In this document: positions 1 to 9,250 of the stretch, piece after piece
How positions within the stretch are numbered: the first letter of the stretch is position 1
How the letters are laid out: each line of letters starts with the position of its first letter
Assembly: GCA_910586845.1 (NCBI GenBank)
Contig: CAJUJV010000005.1
Span: 1 to 64,000 of the forward strand
Origin: an uncultured Hungatella sp.
GTDB lineage: Bacteria; Bacillota; Clostridia; Lachnospirales; Lachnospiraceae
Direction of reading: 5' to 3'
Length of the DNA stretch: 64,000 nucleotides
Notes under the pieces: generated by a model
Databases searched by the model: none
Told to the model about the DNA's origin: nothing
The model's input: the letters and a program-made list of their open reading frames with translations, nothing else
Made by a program: the position numbers and the translations under genes

Positions 1-105
1 AAGGATCTGTGAAGTCACGGCAACCCCCGGACCCTGGCGGGCTTAAACGCCTGCAAGGTGAGAAAGGAAGGTGCCAACCTGAGCGAGAAATCGAACAATA
101 AGAGG
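1..105 (+). promoter_or_regulatory. SAM-I (S-box) riboswitch aptamer, 5' end outside window
   Basis: The first 105 bases carry the 3' part of a SAM-I aptamer: the GAAG...CGGCAACC block, then AAGGTGCCAACCTGAGCG, then the AATAAGAGG that would form the 3' strand of stem P1. The 5' strand of P1 lies before the window. It is followed by an intrinsic terminator and then metK, the usual S-box arrangement in Firmicutes, where bound SAM promotes termination. The family match is recognised by eye from conserved blocks. Confidence 0.9.
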
Positions 106-123
106 ATTTGATAAGGTTTCGTC

Positions 124-153
124 AAGTCCGCAGTTTGTTCTACGGACTTTTTT
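124..153 (+). terminator. Intrinsic terminator of the SAM riboswitch expression platform
   Basis: A stem of AAGTCCG...CGGACTT closes a short loop and is followed by six T residues. It sits 36 bases before metK, so it is the expected OFF hairpin of the riboswitch. Confidence 0.85.
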
Positions 154-189
154 AGTTGTAAATTAAACATTTCAAAGGAGAAAAGATTT

Positions 190-1380
190 ATGGAGAAATT
201 ATTATTTACCTCAGAATCTGTTACGGAAGGCCATCCGGACAAGATGTGCGACCAGATCTCCGATGCGATCCTGGATGCGCTGTTAGAGCAGGATCCCATG
301 AGCCGTGTGGCCTGCGAGACGGCAGTGACCACAGGTCTGGTTATGGTTATGGGAGAGATCACCACCAAGGCTTATGTGGACATCCAGAAGATCGTCCGCA
401 AAACCGTGAAGGAGATCGGATATGACAGGGCGAAATACGGCTTTGACTGTGACACCTGCGGCGTGATCACAGCCATTGACGAGCAGTCCACGGACATTGC
501 CATGGGAGTGGACAAGGCTCTGGAAGCCAAGGAAAACAAGATGAGCGACGAGGAGATCGAAGCTATCGGCGCAGGAGATCAGGGCATGATGTTCGGATAC
601 GCCAGCAATGAGACGGAGGAGTACATGCCTTATCCAATCGCTCTGGCCCACAAGCTGGCACTGCAGCTGACAAAGATCCGCAAGGACGGGACCCTGGATT
701 ATCTTCGGCCGGACGGCAAGACTCAGGTGACGGTAGAATATGATAAAAACGGCCGTCCGGTCCGTCTGGATGCCGTGGTCCTCTCCACTCAGCATGACGA
801 GAATGTAAGCCAGGAGCAGATCCACAAAGATATCAGAAAATATGTCTTTGATGCGGTCCTGCCTCAGAATATGGTAGACGAGAATACCAAATTTTTTATT
901 AATCCCACAGGCCGTTTCGTCATCGGAGGACCTCACGGGGACAGCGGAGTCACAGGCCGTAAGATCATCGTGGACACCTACGGCGGATATGCCCGTCACG
1001 GCGGCGGAGCATTTTCAGGAAAAGACTGTACCAAAGTGGACCGTTCTGCGGCATATGCCGCCAGATACGTAGCCAAGAACATCGTGGCGGCCGGCCTGGC
1101 CGACAAGTGTGAGATCCAGCTGTCTTATGCCATCGGCGTGGCTCAACCCACATCCGTCATGGTGGATACTTTTGGTACGGGAAAGATAAGCGATGATAAG
1201 CTTGTCTCCGTCATCAGGGAGAATTTTGACTTAAGACCTGCGGGTATCATCAAGATGCTGGATCTGAGAAGACCCATCTATAAACAGACGGCGGCTTACG
1301 GCCATTTCGGCAGAAATGACCTGGATCTGCCCTGGGAGAAACTGGATAAGGTGGAGCTGCTCAAAGGCTACCTGGCGTAA
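190..1380 (+). CDS. metK: S-adenosylmethionine synthetase
   Basis: Makes S-adenosylmethionine from methionine and ATP in the cytoplasm. The 396-residue protein has the family length. It shows GHPDK near residue 15 (ATP/Mg site), the GAGDQGMMFGYA block in the middle and the GGGAFSGKD loop. The start follows an AAAGGAG site at about 174-180. The upstream SAM-I riboswitch indicates feedback control by the product. The pepD gene follows after 15 bases and may be co-transcribed. luxS, which acts on a product of SAM-dependent methylation, lies far away at 44 kb. Confidence 0.98.
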   Translation: MEKLLFTSESVTEGHPDKMCDQISDAILDALLEQDPMSRVACETAVTTGLVMVMGEITTKAYVDIQKIVRKTVKEIGYDRAKYGFDCDTCGVITAIDEQSTDIAMGVDKALEAKENKMSDEEIEAIGAGDQGMMFGYASNETEEYMPYPIALAHKLALQLTKIRKDGTLDYLRPDGKTQVTVEYDKNGRPVRLDAVVLSTQHDENVSQEQIHKDIRKYVFDAVLPQNMVDENTKFFINPTGRFVIGGPHGDSGVTGRKIIVDTYGGYARHGGGAFSGKDCTKVDRSAAYAARYVAKNIVAAGLADKCEIQLSYAIGVAQPTSVMVDTFGTGKISDDKLVSVIRENFDLRPAGIIKMLDLRRPIYKQTAAYGHFGRNDLDLPWEKLDKVELLKGYLA

Positions 1381-1395
1381 AAGATAAGGAGAACC

Positions 1396-2835
1396 ATGAT
1401 GAGACAGGTTTTGGACTGGACAAAAGCCCATCAGAGATATTTTGAGGAACTGGCCCGGATCCCTCACGGTTCCGGCCATGAGAAGGAGTACGGTGATTAC
1501 CTGGCACAGTTTGCCAGGAATCACGGGCTCAGATACAAACAGTACGAGATCGGCAATGTGATCATTTATAAAGAAGGGTCAGAGGGATATGAAGACCATC
1601 CGCCCGTGGTGATCCAGGCTCATACGGATATGGTATGCGAGAAGACGCCGGAGTCGGGCCATGATTTTGAAAAGGATTCTCTGGACCTTTACATAGAAGA
1701 CGGATGGCTCAGAGCCAGAGGTACCACTCTGGGCGCGGACGACGGAACGGGAGTCGCCTATATGCTGGCTATTCTGGAAGACGAGTCTCTTAAGCATCCA
1801 CCCCTGGAATGCGTGTTTACGGCCATGGAGGAGATCGGTCTGGACGGAGCCATGGCTCTGGAACCGGAGGATTTAAAAGGCCGCAGATACATTAACCTGG
1901 ACGGCGGAGGAGACGGGGTGGAGACCGTTATCACCGCAGCAGGCGGGATGGTCTGGAGGGGAAGCCTGGCTCTGGAACGGAAGGCCTGCAGGGGACAGGG
2001 ATACCGGCTCACCGCAGGAGGCCTGGAAGGCGGCCATTCCGGTGGGTGTATCCATCTGGAGAAGGGAAATGCCATTAAAGTGTGCGCCAGGATCCTGAAG
2101 GAACTGGAAAAAGAGGGAAGTCTTGTGCTGTCTGCCGTAGACGGCGGCTCCAAGGACAACGCCATTCCAAGAGACTGCTTCGCGGAATTTGTCACTCAGG
2201 TGCCGGAGCAGGTACTGAGAGAGAAAACGGAGGAGTTTACGGCCCTTTTAAAGGAAGAGCTGCGCTGCAGCGACAGCGGGCTTACGGTGACTCTGGAGAA
2301 AAAAGAGACCGAATTGCCGTGGGATGGAGAGATCAGCCGCAGATTTCTGGATTTTCTGTTTGTGTGTCCTACGGGACTGCGCCATAGCAGCAGGAGCATC
2401 AAAGATCATACCACCGCATCCCAGAACCTGGCAGTAGTAAAGACAGATGATGATCAGGTGACAGTGTCTGTATCCATGCGTTCTGCTTTCGAGTCTTACA
2501 TCGAAGAGATGGCAGGGGAGCTGAAGGTCCTGGGAGATCTCTGGGGCATGTCCCAGGAGACAGGCAGCAGATACCCGGCCTGGGGATATGAGGAGCATTC
2601 TGCCCTGAGAGAGGTCATGAGAGAGACCGTGAGACAGTGTACGGGTAAAGAACTGGTGGAGAAAGCGGTCCACGGCGGCCTGGAGTGCGGAGTGGCCAAA
2701 GAGAAATGGCCGGACATGGATATTGTTACCATGGGTCCCCTGGCCGAGGCGGTACATTCCCCTGACGAGCGGCTGGATCTTGAATCCTTTGACCGCTGTT
2801 ACGGGATTCTGTGCGCTCTTCTTGCCAATCTGTAG
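1396..2835 (+). CDS. pepD: Aminoacyl-histidine dipeptidase (M20C family)
   Basis: Cytosolic metallodipeptidase of the PepD/Xaa-His type. The 479 residues match the family length (about 485 in E. coli). The di-zinc site is visible as HTDMV (His76, Asp78), GADDGTG and MEEIGLDGA. The C-terminal GGLECG block is also typical. Two in-frame ATG codons at 1396 and 1399 lie behind AAGGAG, and either could be used. It probably forms a short operon with metK (15-base gap) and the following transporter (22-base gap). Its role would be dipeptide turnover. Confidence 0.93.
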   Translation: MMRQVLDWTKAHQRYFEELARIPHGSGHEKEYGDYLAQFARNHGLRYKQYEIGNVIIYKEGSEGYEDHPPVVIQAHTDMVCEKTPESGHDFEKDSLDLYIEDGWLRARGTTLGADDGTGVAYMLAILEDESLKHPPLECVFTAMEEIGLDGAMALEPEDLKGRRYINLDGGGDGVETVITAAGGMVWRGSLALERKACRGQGYRLTAGGLEGGHSGGCIHLEKGNAIKVCARILKELEKEGSLVLSAVDGGSKDNAIPRDCFAEFVTQVPEQVLREKTEEFTALLKEELRCSDSGLTVTLEKKETELPWDGEISRRFLDFLFVCPTGLRHSSRSIKDHTTASQNLAVVKTDDDQVTVSVSMRSAFESYIEEMAGELKVLGDLWGMSQETGSRYPAWGYEEHSALREVMRETVRQCTGKELVEKAVHGGLECGVAKEKWPDMDIVTMGPLAEAVHSPDERLDLESFDRCYGILCALLANL

Positions 2836-2857
2836 ATCCGAAGAGGGGGGATAAGAG

Positions 2858-3781
2858 ATGATCGCGGTTATATTGGCAAAGAAGATATTGTCACTGTTTC
2901 TCATTATGGTCATGGGAGCCGCCCTGGTAAAGACCCGGGTACTGAAGGCAGAGGACAGCAGGAGCATTTCCATCATCACCCTGTATCTGGTCATGCCCTG
3001 TGTGATCCTGTCTTCCTTTCAGGTAGAATATACGGCTGAGATCAGGGACGGACTGATCCTGTCTCTGATCGCGGCAGTTCTGGTTCATGTCATCCTCATT
3101 GCCCTGACAGAGGTGCTGGGGAGACTGTTCCACTGGGATCCGGTGGAGAAGGCTTCTGCCATCTATTCCAATGCCGGGAATCTGATCATTCCCATCGTAA
3201 CTTCGCTTCTGGGGAAAGAGTGGATCATCTACACCAGCGGTTTTATGTCAGTACAGCTGATCCTTCTGTGGAGCCACGGGAAAATGGTTATCTGCGGAGA
3301 AAAAAAGATTGAAGTGAAGAAGATCCTTACAAATGTCAATATGATCTCTATCTTTGCGGGGATCCTGATGTTTATCTGCCGGATCCGGCTGCCCTTTGTC
3401 CTGCAGGATTCTGTCGATACCGTAGGCAGCATGGTGGGACCGGCGGCTATGATCGTCACAGGGATGCTGATCGGAAACATGGATCTGAAAAAACTGACCT
3501 CTTACAGGAGGCTGTGGGTGATGACAGGGGTGCGTCTCATAGCCTATCCCCTCCTCAACATCCTGTTTTTGAAATTCAGCGGTCTGGCGGGGATGGTCCC
3601 TGCAGGGCAGACCATCCTGCTGATCACGCTTCTGGCAACCATTACGCCTTCGGCCTCCACCATCACCCAGATGGCCCAGGTATACGGCAAGGGCGCGGAC
3701 TATGCCAGCGCCATCAATGTGGCGACTACCCTGCTGTGTATCGTGACCATGCCTCTGATGGTGATGGTGTATCAGATGTAG
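2858..3781 (+). CDS. AEC family transporter (auxin efflux carrier/malonate-type permease)
   Basis: A 307-residue integral membrane protein with about ten hydrophobic segments spread over the whole length, in the pattern of the AEC (auxin efflux carrier) family. The YSNAGNLIIPIVTSLLG stretch in the first half and the ATITPSASTITQMAQ stretch in the last helices are typical. Bacterial members export or import small organic acids or amino acids, and the substrate cannot be read here. A purine-rich AGAGGGGGGATAAG site precedes the ATG. The gene is co-directional with pepD, which fits a role linked to amino acid or peptide metabolism, but this is inference. Confidence 0.85.
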   Translation: MIAVILAKKILSLFLIMVMGAALVKTRVLKAEDSRSISIITLYLVMPCVILSSFQVEYTAEIRDGLILSLIAAVLVHVILIALTEVLGRLFHWDPVEKASAIYSNAGNLIIPIVTSLLGKEWIIYTSGFMSVQLILLWSHGKMVICGEKKIEVKKILTNVNMISIFAGILMFICRIRLPFVLQDSVDTVGSMVGPAAMIVTGMLIGNMDLKKLTSYRRLWVMTGVRLIAYPLLNILFLKFSGLAGMVPAGQTILLITLLATITPSASTITQMAQVYGKGADYASAINVATTLLCIVTMPLMVMVYQM

Positions 3782-3791
3782 AAGCCATGGT

Positions 3792-4376
3792 TTATCGGAT
3801 GGCTCCGATGCTGGGGAAATACCGGAACAGCACTTTGGCTACGATCTTCTCTTTTCTGACATAGGTGTTATGCCAGAACCGGGAGTCGGCAGAGTAGTTT
3901 CGGTTGTCTCCCATCATAAAATAGCAGCCCTCGGGAACTTCGTAGTGGAGTTCCACGGGGGTTTCCATGGGCTCCCTGATATAGGGTTCATCCAGAGGAG
4001 TGTCGGAACCGTTAAGGTACACATGGCCGTCCCGGATGTCCACCACATCTCCCGGCATTCCGATAATGCGTTTCACATAATAAGTCTTTTCCGTGACATC
4101 GTCGGGGAAATAGAAGATCACCACATCGCCTCTCTCAGGATCTTCAAAGTAGTAATGGAGACGGGATCCGATGACACGGTCATGGGTCATGATGGTATTT
4201 TCCATGGAGGCGCTGGGGACTCTGCTGTTGGCGATGATAAACCGGTTGAGAACAAAAGCGATCAGGGCGGCAGTCACCAGAATCTGAATCCAGTTGATGA
4301 TCTCTTCTTTTAAATTAAACTTTTCTTTTGGCTCTTCGGTGGTTTCGTTATTCGTTTGTTCCGGATGATCTTTCAT
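3792..4376 (-). CDS. lepB: Signal peptidase I
   Basis: Type I signal peptidase, which cleaves signal peptides of secreted proteins at the outer face of the membrane. The 194-residue protein has a charged N-terminus and one membrane helix at about residues 28-48. The catalytic Ser57 lies in SRVPSASM, the catalytic Lys102 in YYVKRIIGMPGD, and the C-terminal box is GDNRNYSADSRFW. This single-helix, Ser/Lys form is typical of Gram-positive bacteria. It converges with the AEC transporter, with 10 bases between the stops. Several such enzymes are usual per genome, so it need not be specific for the surface proteins downstream. Confidence 0.96.
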   Translation of the reverse strand: MKDHPEQTNNETTEEPKEKFNLKEEIINWIQILVTAALIAFVLNRFIIANSRVPSASMENTIMTHDRVIGSRLHYYFEDPERGDVVIFYFPDDVTEKTYYVKRIIGMPGDVVDIRDGHVYLNGSDTPLDEPYIREPMETPVELHYEVPEGCYFMMGDNRNYSADSRFWHNTYVRKEKIVAKVLFRYFPSIGAIR

Positions 4377-4515
4377 AACATACCTTCTTTCTGTCTTATC
4401 TTTTTTAGTGTAAATGACTTCCCCTTTTTGTGCAAGGACTTTTAGGAAATGGTAAGAATTTTTTTAATGAAACAGGAGAGAGGGATGTGGTAAAATATGT
4501 CGTAAGGAGGGGCTC

Positions 4516-5544
4516 ATGAGAGAATCTGATAAAAAATGTGTGTTTGCCGGAGCCATGCTGCTGGCCCTGGCGGCGGCCGGGCAGTTTGCAGCCAGGACTT
4601 TTCAGGGGTTCGGCAGCTGGTATGCGGTTCATGTGTATTCGGTAATTGTGGCAGCGGCAGGGAGATTATGGGGACTGTTTCCGGTGTCCGTGGCGGAACT
4701 GGGGCTCTATGGTCTGGCGGCAGTCTCCGTCTGGTATGGGATACGCCGCAGGAAACAGTGGAAGGCCGTCGCATCCCGGGCCCTGATGGTGGTGGGGCTT
4801 GCCGCCTTTTTGTATACTTACCAGTGCGGCATCAATTATTACCGCAGGCCCTTTTCCAGCGAGCTGGCTCTTGAGGTGCGCCAGTCTTCTGTCCGGGAAC
4901 TGAAGGAACTGTGCGAGTACCTGACGGAGAAGGTCAATGAGACGGCGGCTGAGGAAGCTTATGACAGAGAGTGGAGGATCTGGGGACAGCAGGCCATGTC
5001 ACAACTGGGAGAAGAGTATCCCGGGCTTGCCGGCTATTACCCCAGACCGAAACCGGTGACTGTCTCGTGGATCCTGTCCGTGCAGCAGCTCAGCGGCATC
5101 TACTCCCCGTTTACATTGGAGGCTAACTACAACCGGCAGATGACGGACTACAACATCCCCCATACCATCTGCCATGAGCTGTCCCATCTGAGAGGTTACA
5201 TGAGAGAGGACGAGGCTAATTTTATCGGTTATCTGGCATGTATCGGGTCGGATCACAGAGCTTTTCAGTACAGCGGCTACCTGACAGGCTGGGTCTATGC
5301 CACCAATGCCCTGGCCAGACAGGATATGGAGAGCTACAGGGAACTCTACGGCCGTCTCGTCCCCCGGGCGGCAGAGGATCTGAGAGCCAACAATGCATTC
5401 TGGAATCAGTACGAGGGAAAGGTGGCTGAGGTGTCCAATCAGATGAATGATACTTACCTGAAGATCAACAATCAGGAAGAGGGCGTGAAAACATACGGCC
5501 GCATGGTAGATCTGATGCTGGCATATCACAGAAAGACAGAATGA
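4516..5544 (+). CDS. DUF3810 domain membrane protein with HExxH motif
   Basis: A 342-residue protein of the DUF3810 family. Three hydrophobic segments occupy roughly the first 110 residues (one near 10-30, one near 45-65, one near 85-105). The rest is predicted outside the membrane and contains HELSH (His220, Glu221, His224) followed by REDEANF, which looks like a zinc-metallopeptidase site with a downstream acidic ligand. The function of the family is not established. The start follows TAAGGAGG. The gene is divergent from lepB and is followed by the glgB promoter. Confidence 0.85.
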   Translation: MRESDKKCVFAGAMLLALAAAGQFAARTFQGFGSWYAVHVYSVIVAAAGRLWGLFPVSVAELGLYGLAAVSVWYGIRRRKQWKAVASRALMVVGLAAFLYTYQCGINYYRRPFSSELALEVRQSSVRELKELCEYLTEKVNETAAEEAYDREWRIWGQQAMSQLGEEYPGLAGYYPRPKPVTVSWILSVQQLSGIYSPFTLEANYNRQMTDYNIPHTICHELSHLRGYMREDEANFIGYLACIGSDHRAFQYSGYLTGWVYATNALARQDMESYRELYGRLVPRAAEDLRANNAFWNQYEGKVAEVSNQMNDTYLKINNQEEGVKTYGRMVDLMLAYHRKTE

Positions 5545-5587
5545 CGGCCCGGGACAATATAATCGTGCGAAAAAAGTCTGTTTTTCG

Positions 5588-5616
5588 TTGTAATAGTCTT
5601 GAAATAATGGTAAAAT
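5588..5616 (+). promoter_or_regulatory. Sigma-A type promoter for glgB
   Basis: TTGTAA, a 17-base spacer and TAAAAT lie 44 bases before the glgB start. Assigned by eye from the consensus. Confidence 0.6.
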
Positions 5617-5659
5617 AATAAGAAACAGCGGTGGCAAAAACGAAAAAGGGGGAACAATT

Positions 5660-8026
5660 ATGGACAAAATATTGTATGACATGATGGACTGGGCGGGGAT
5701 CGAGGAGCTGGTCTATTCGGAGGCCGCGGATCCGCACAGGCTTCTGGGGCCTCATCTGACAGATAACGGCCTTCTGGTGCAGGCATTTATCCCTGCGGCA
5801 GCGTCTGTATCAGTGAAGATGAAGACCGGCGGCAGAGAATATCCCATGGAGCTTATGGATGATCCGGGATTTTTTGCGGTTTTGATTCCGAGGAAGACCA
5901 TGGCGGATTATACGCTGGCAGTGACCTATGACAACGGCGCCACGGAGGAAACGGGTGATCCTTATGCCTATGGCCCTGTGTTTGACGAGGCCGGTCTGAA
6001 AAAATTTGAAGCGGGGATCTATTATGAGGTCTACGAGAAAATGGGCGCTCATAAGATGGAGATCAAAGGGGTATCAGGCGTCTATTTTGCGGTCTGGGCT
6101 CCCTGCGCCATACGGGTCAGCGTCACCGGCGATTTCAACATGTGGGATGGAAGGCGTCACCAGATGAGAAGGCTGGGGGACTCCGGCGTGTTTGAACTGT
6201 TCATTCCGGGACTTGATGTGGGAACCGTCTACAAATACGAGGTGAAGGCGAAGAACGGGGATGCCATGCTGAAGGCGGATCCCTATGGCAACTATACGGA
6301 GCTGCGCCCCAATAATGCATCCATTGTCTGGGACATCAATCGTTATCAGTGGACGGATGATGCATGGATGAAGGAGCGGAAAAAGGCGGACAGGAAGCAG
6401 ACGCCCATGTCTATCTACGAGATGCATCTGGGCTCCTGGATCCGCAAGCCTTTTGAGCAGGACGAGAACGGCAAGGACATTGTGGGAAGCGAGTTTTACA
6501 ATTACCGGGAGATTGCCGAGAAGCTGGCTGTCTATGTGAAGGACATGGGATACACCCATGTGGAACTGCTGCCGGTTATGGAGCATCCCCTGGACGCTTC
6601 CTGGGGATATCAGGTGACGGGCTACTATGCGCCTACCAGCCGCTACGGCACGCCCGATGATTTTCAGTATTTTGTGGACTATCTTCACGGTCAGGGCATC
6701 GGCGTGATCCTGGATTGGGTCCCGGCTCATTTCCCCAGGGATCTGGTAGGGCTGGCCTGCTTTGACGGTACCTGCGTCTATGAACACAGGGATCCCAGGC
6801 AGGGAGCTCATCCTCACTGGGGCACTCTGATCTACAACTACGGCAGGCCTCAGGTGTCCAACTTCCTCATCGCCAATGCGCTGTACTGGGCCAAGAAATA
6901 TCACGCCGACGGTATCCGGATGGATGCGGTGGCTTCCATGCTGTATCTGGATTACGGCAAGAATCCGGGAGAGTGGGTTGCCAATATCTACGGCGGCCAT
7001 GAGAATCTGGAGGCAGTGGAGTTCTTAAAACACCTGAACTCTATTTTCAGGAAACAGTCCGGCGGCGCCATGCTCATCGCCGAGGAGTCTACGGCCTGGC
7101 CTCAGATCACGGGAGATGTGGAGAACGGTTCTCTTGGTTTTGACTTTAAATGGAACATGGGCTGGATGAATGATTTCCTGGGGTATATGCAGTGTGATCC
7201 TTATTTCCGCTGCCATCATTACGGAGAGCTGACCTTCAGTATGCTCTATGCTTACAGCGAGGATTTTATCCTGGTATTCTCCCATGACGAGGTGGTCCAC
7301 GGCAAGGGATCTATCGCAGGCAAGATGCCGGGAGAGACCTTTGAGGCCAAATTCTCCAACCTGAGAGCGGCTTACGGTTTTATGATGACTCATCCGGGCA
7401 AGAAGCTTCTGTTCATGGGCCAGGATATGGGACAGATCTCCGAGTGGAACGAGAATGAGAGCCTGCCCTGGAATCTGCTGGAGTATGATATCCATAAACA
7501 GACCAGAGAGTATATAAAGGCTCTGAATCATCTGTACAGGACCGCTCCGGCCCTCTATGAGATGGATTATCATCCCGACGGTTTCCAGTGGATGGACTGT
7601 ACCAGCAGCCAGGACAATATCGTTACTTTTGTGAGAAAGACCAAAAAGCCGGAGGAGACCATTCTGGTAGTCTGCAATTTTGCTCCGGTTCAGCATGACG
7701 ATTACCAGGTGGGCGTGCCTTTCCACGGCAAGTACAAAGAGATCCTCAACAGCGAGAGTGCTGCTTTCGGCGGCTGCGGTGTGGGCAATCCCAGGGTAAA
7801 GACCTCCAAGGCGGAAGAATGCAGAGGAAGAGAGGAATCTATCAGGATCCAGCTGGCGCCTTTGGGTGTTCAGATCTTCAGCTGTACTCCGGTGAAGGAG
7901 ACGAAGAAGGCTCCGGAAGCGGCGAAGAAGCCGGTGAAGGCCGGAAAGACGGTGAAAGTCGAGAAGAAAGCGGCAGAACCGGCGAAAGCCGGAAAAAAAC
8001 CGGCCTCTGAAAAGCCGGAGAAATAA
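5660..8026 (+). CDS. glgB: 1,4-alpha-glucan branching enzyme, with Lys/Ala/Pro-rich C-terminal tail
   Basis: GH13 enzyme that introduces alpha-1,6 branches into glycogen. At 788 residues it is longer than typical bacterial GlgB. An N-terminal beta-sandwich domain precedes the CBM48-type domain (VYFAVWAPCAIRVSVTGDFN) and the catalytic barrel. The nucleophile Asp422 lies in GIRMDAVASMLY, the acid/base Glu475 in LIAEESTAWP, and the HDEVVHGKGS block follows. The last 45 residues or so are a low-complexity tail of Lys, Ala, Pro and Glu (KKAPEAAKKPVKAGK and similar), which is not part of the enzyme fold. It has its own promoter. The glucan enzyme malQ lies 20 kb downstream beyond a surface-protein operon. 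Confidence 0.96.
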   Translation: MDKILYDMMDWAGIEELVYSEAADPHRLLGPHLTDNGLLVQAFIPAAASVSVKMKTGGREYPMELMDDPGFFAVLIPRKTMADYTLAVTYDNGATEETGDPYAYGPVFDEAGLKKFEAGIYYEVYEKMGAHKMEIKGVSGVYFAVWAPCAIRVSVTGDFNMWDGRRHQMRRLGDSGVFELFIPGLDVGTVYKYEVKAKNGDAMLKADPYGNYTELRPNNASIVWDINRYQWTDDAWMKERKKADRKQTPMSIYEMHLGSWIRKPFEQDENGKDIVGSEFYNYREIAEKLAVYVKDMGYTHVELLPVMEHPLDASWGYQVTGYYAPTSRYGTPDDFQYFVDYLHGQGIGVILDWVPAHFPRDLVGLACFDGTCVYEHRDPRQGAHPHWGTLIYNYGRPQVSNFLIANALYWAKKYHADGIRMDAVASMLYLDYGKNPGEWVANIYGGHENLEAVEFLKHLNSIFRKQSGGAMLIAEESTAWPQITGDVENGSLGFDFKWNMGWMNDFLGYMQCDPYFRCHHYGELTFSMLYAYSEDFILVFSHDEVVHGKGSIAGKMPGETFEAKFSNLRAAYGFMMTHPGKKLLFMGQDMGQISEWNENESLPWNLLEYDIHKQTREYIKALNHLYRTAPALYEMDYHPDGFQWMDCTSSQDNIVTFVRKTKKPEETILVVCNFAPVQHDDYQVGVPFHGKYKEILNSESAAFGGCGVGNPRVKTSKAEECRGREESIRIQLAPLGVQIFSCTPVKETKKAPEAAKKPVKAGKTVKVEKKAAEPAKAGKKPASEKPEK

Positions 8027-8074
8027 AAGGACCGCGGCCCTCTGCCGTGGATCATGCAGGAGAGACGAAACAGT

Positions 8075-8995
8075 ATGATTTGGTATGAGACAGTACAACT
8101 GACAGGAGATGGGGGGCAGATCGCGGCCGAGGTACAGCAGGATCTGGAGCAGCTGAAGCCTGACGTGATATTAGACACCATGAAGAGCTGGCTGCCGGGT
8201 CTTATCACTCTGGGATACCGTCTGCTGGCTGCCGGGATTATCCTGATCATCGGGTTCCGCATTGCCAGGATCATACAGAAGATGATGGGAAAGACATTTG
8301 GACGGATGGACATGGAAGTTTCTCTGAGAAAATTCCTTCTGTCCGCCGTGTACGCATGTATCTGCGCGCTGGCTATCTTTGTCGCGGCGGAGAAACTGGG
8401 GATCAGTTCTGCCTCGATTATCGCCCTTCTGGGTTCTGCCGGCCTGGCCCTCAGCTTGTCCCTCCAGAACATGCTGGGAAATTTTGCAGGAGGAGTGGCA
8501 CTGCTCCTCCTGAAACCTTTTAAGATCGGCGACTATATTATCTGCGGCACGGAAGAAGGCACCGTGTCAGCCATAGGCCTGGTGTACACGACCCTGAACA
8601 CCATGGACAACAGGCAGGTGATCCTTCCCAACGGTTCCCTGTCCAATCACAGCCTGACCAATGTGACGGCTCAGGAAAAAAGACGGCTGGAGATCAAAGT
8701 GGGTATCAGCTATGAGTCGGATCTGAAAAAAGCCAAGGAGATCCTGGAGAGCCTGTTTGAGGACCACCCGCTGGTCAGGAAAGAAGAAGGGATCCTGGTT
8801 TTTGTGGACAGTCTCAGTGAGAACGCCGTTCTGCTGGGAGGCAGAGCCTGGGTGGCCACGGGAGATTACTGGAATGTCAAATGGGAGCTGACGGAGAAGA
8901 TCAAGCTTTCCTTCGATGAGGCATCGGTGGTGATCCCATACAGGCAGGTGGATATTCATTATAAAGATTATGACGGGGAAAAGGGCAGGCAGTGA
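8075..8995 (+). CDS. Small-conductance mechanosensitive channel (MscS family)
   Basis: MscS-type channel that releases solutes on osmotic downshock. The 306-residue protein has an N-terminal amphipathic segment and three hydrophobic segments at about residues 40-60, 80-105 and 110-135. The pore-lining Gly/Ala-rich helix reads ALLGSAGLALSLSLQNMLGNFAGG, split over the TM3a/TM3b kink, and is followed by a beta domain (PFKIGDYIICG, ILPNGSLSNHSLTN). An ATG at 8054 is in frame, but AGGAGAG at 8058-8064 lies between it and the ATG at 8075, so 8075 is preferred. The gene lies 48 bases after glgB and may share its transcript. Confidence 0.93.
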   Translation: MIWYETVQLTGDGGQIAAEVQQDLEQLKPDVILDTMKSWLPGLITLGYRLLAAGIILIIGFRIARIIQKMMGKTFGRMDMEVSLRKFLLSAVYACICALAIFVAAEKLGISSASIIALLGSAGLALSLSLQNMLGNFAGGVALLLLKPFKIGDYIICGTEEGTVSAIGLVYTTLNTMDNRQVILPNGSLSNHSLTNVTAQEKRRLEIKVGISYESDLKKAKEILESLFEDHPLVRKEEGILVFVDSLSENAVLLGGRAWVATGDYWNVKWELTEKIKLSFDEASVVIPYRQVDIHYKDYDGEKGRQ

Positions 8996-9013
8996 ATCAG
9001 GGCCTGCCCTTTC
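8981..9013 (+). terminator. Intrinsic terminator after the MscS gene
   Basis: AAGGGCAGGC pairs perfectly with GCCTGCCCTT (10 bp stem). The 5' arm lies inside the last codons of the MscS gene. Only a short T run follows, so it may be partial. Confidence 0.7.
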
Positions 9014-9036
9014 TGCTGAAAAAATGCAAAAAGTGC

Positions 9037-9065
9037 TTGCTATTATGCAAAAATTGTGATATTAT
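9037..9065 (+). promoter_or_regulatory. Promoter of the surface-protein operon
   Basis: TTGCTA, a 17-base spacer and TATTAT form a good sigma-A promoter. The next gene starts about 180 bases downstream, so the transcript has a long leader with two possible hairpins: CCACA...TGTGG enclosing AGGAA/TTCCT at 9071-9107, and TTATGTCG/CGGCATAA at 9191-9225. I do not recognise a known riboswitch in it. Confidence 0.6.
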
Positions 9066-9250
9066 AACAACCACATTCCAGGAAATTCATTCCTGATTTG
9101 TCTGTGGCATGGAGACCATGTCATACAGAGGCCTGATCGGCCGGTATTTTCCTAATCGTATTTAACTTAAGATATTTTTGAGCAAACGGGTTATGTCGGA
9201 TGGATTCTGTTTCGGTGCGGCATAAGCGGTTTGCCACAGAAAGGAGGATC

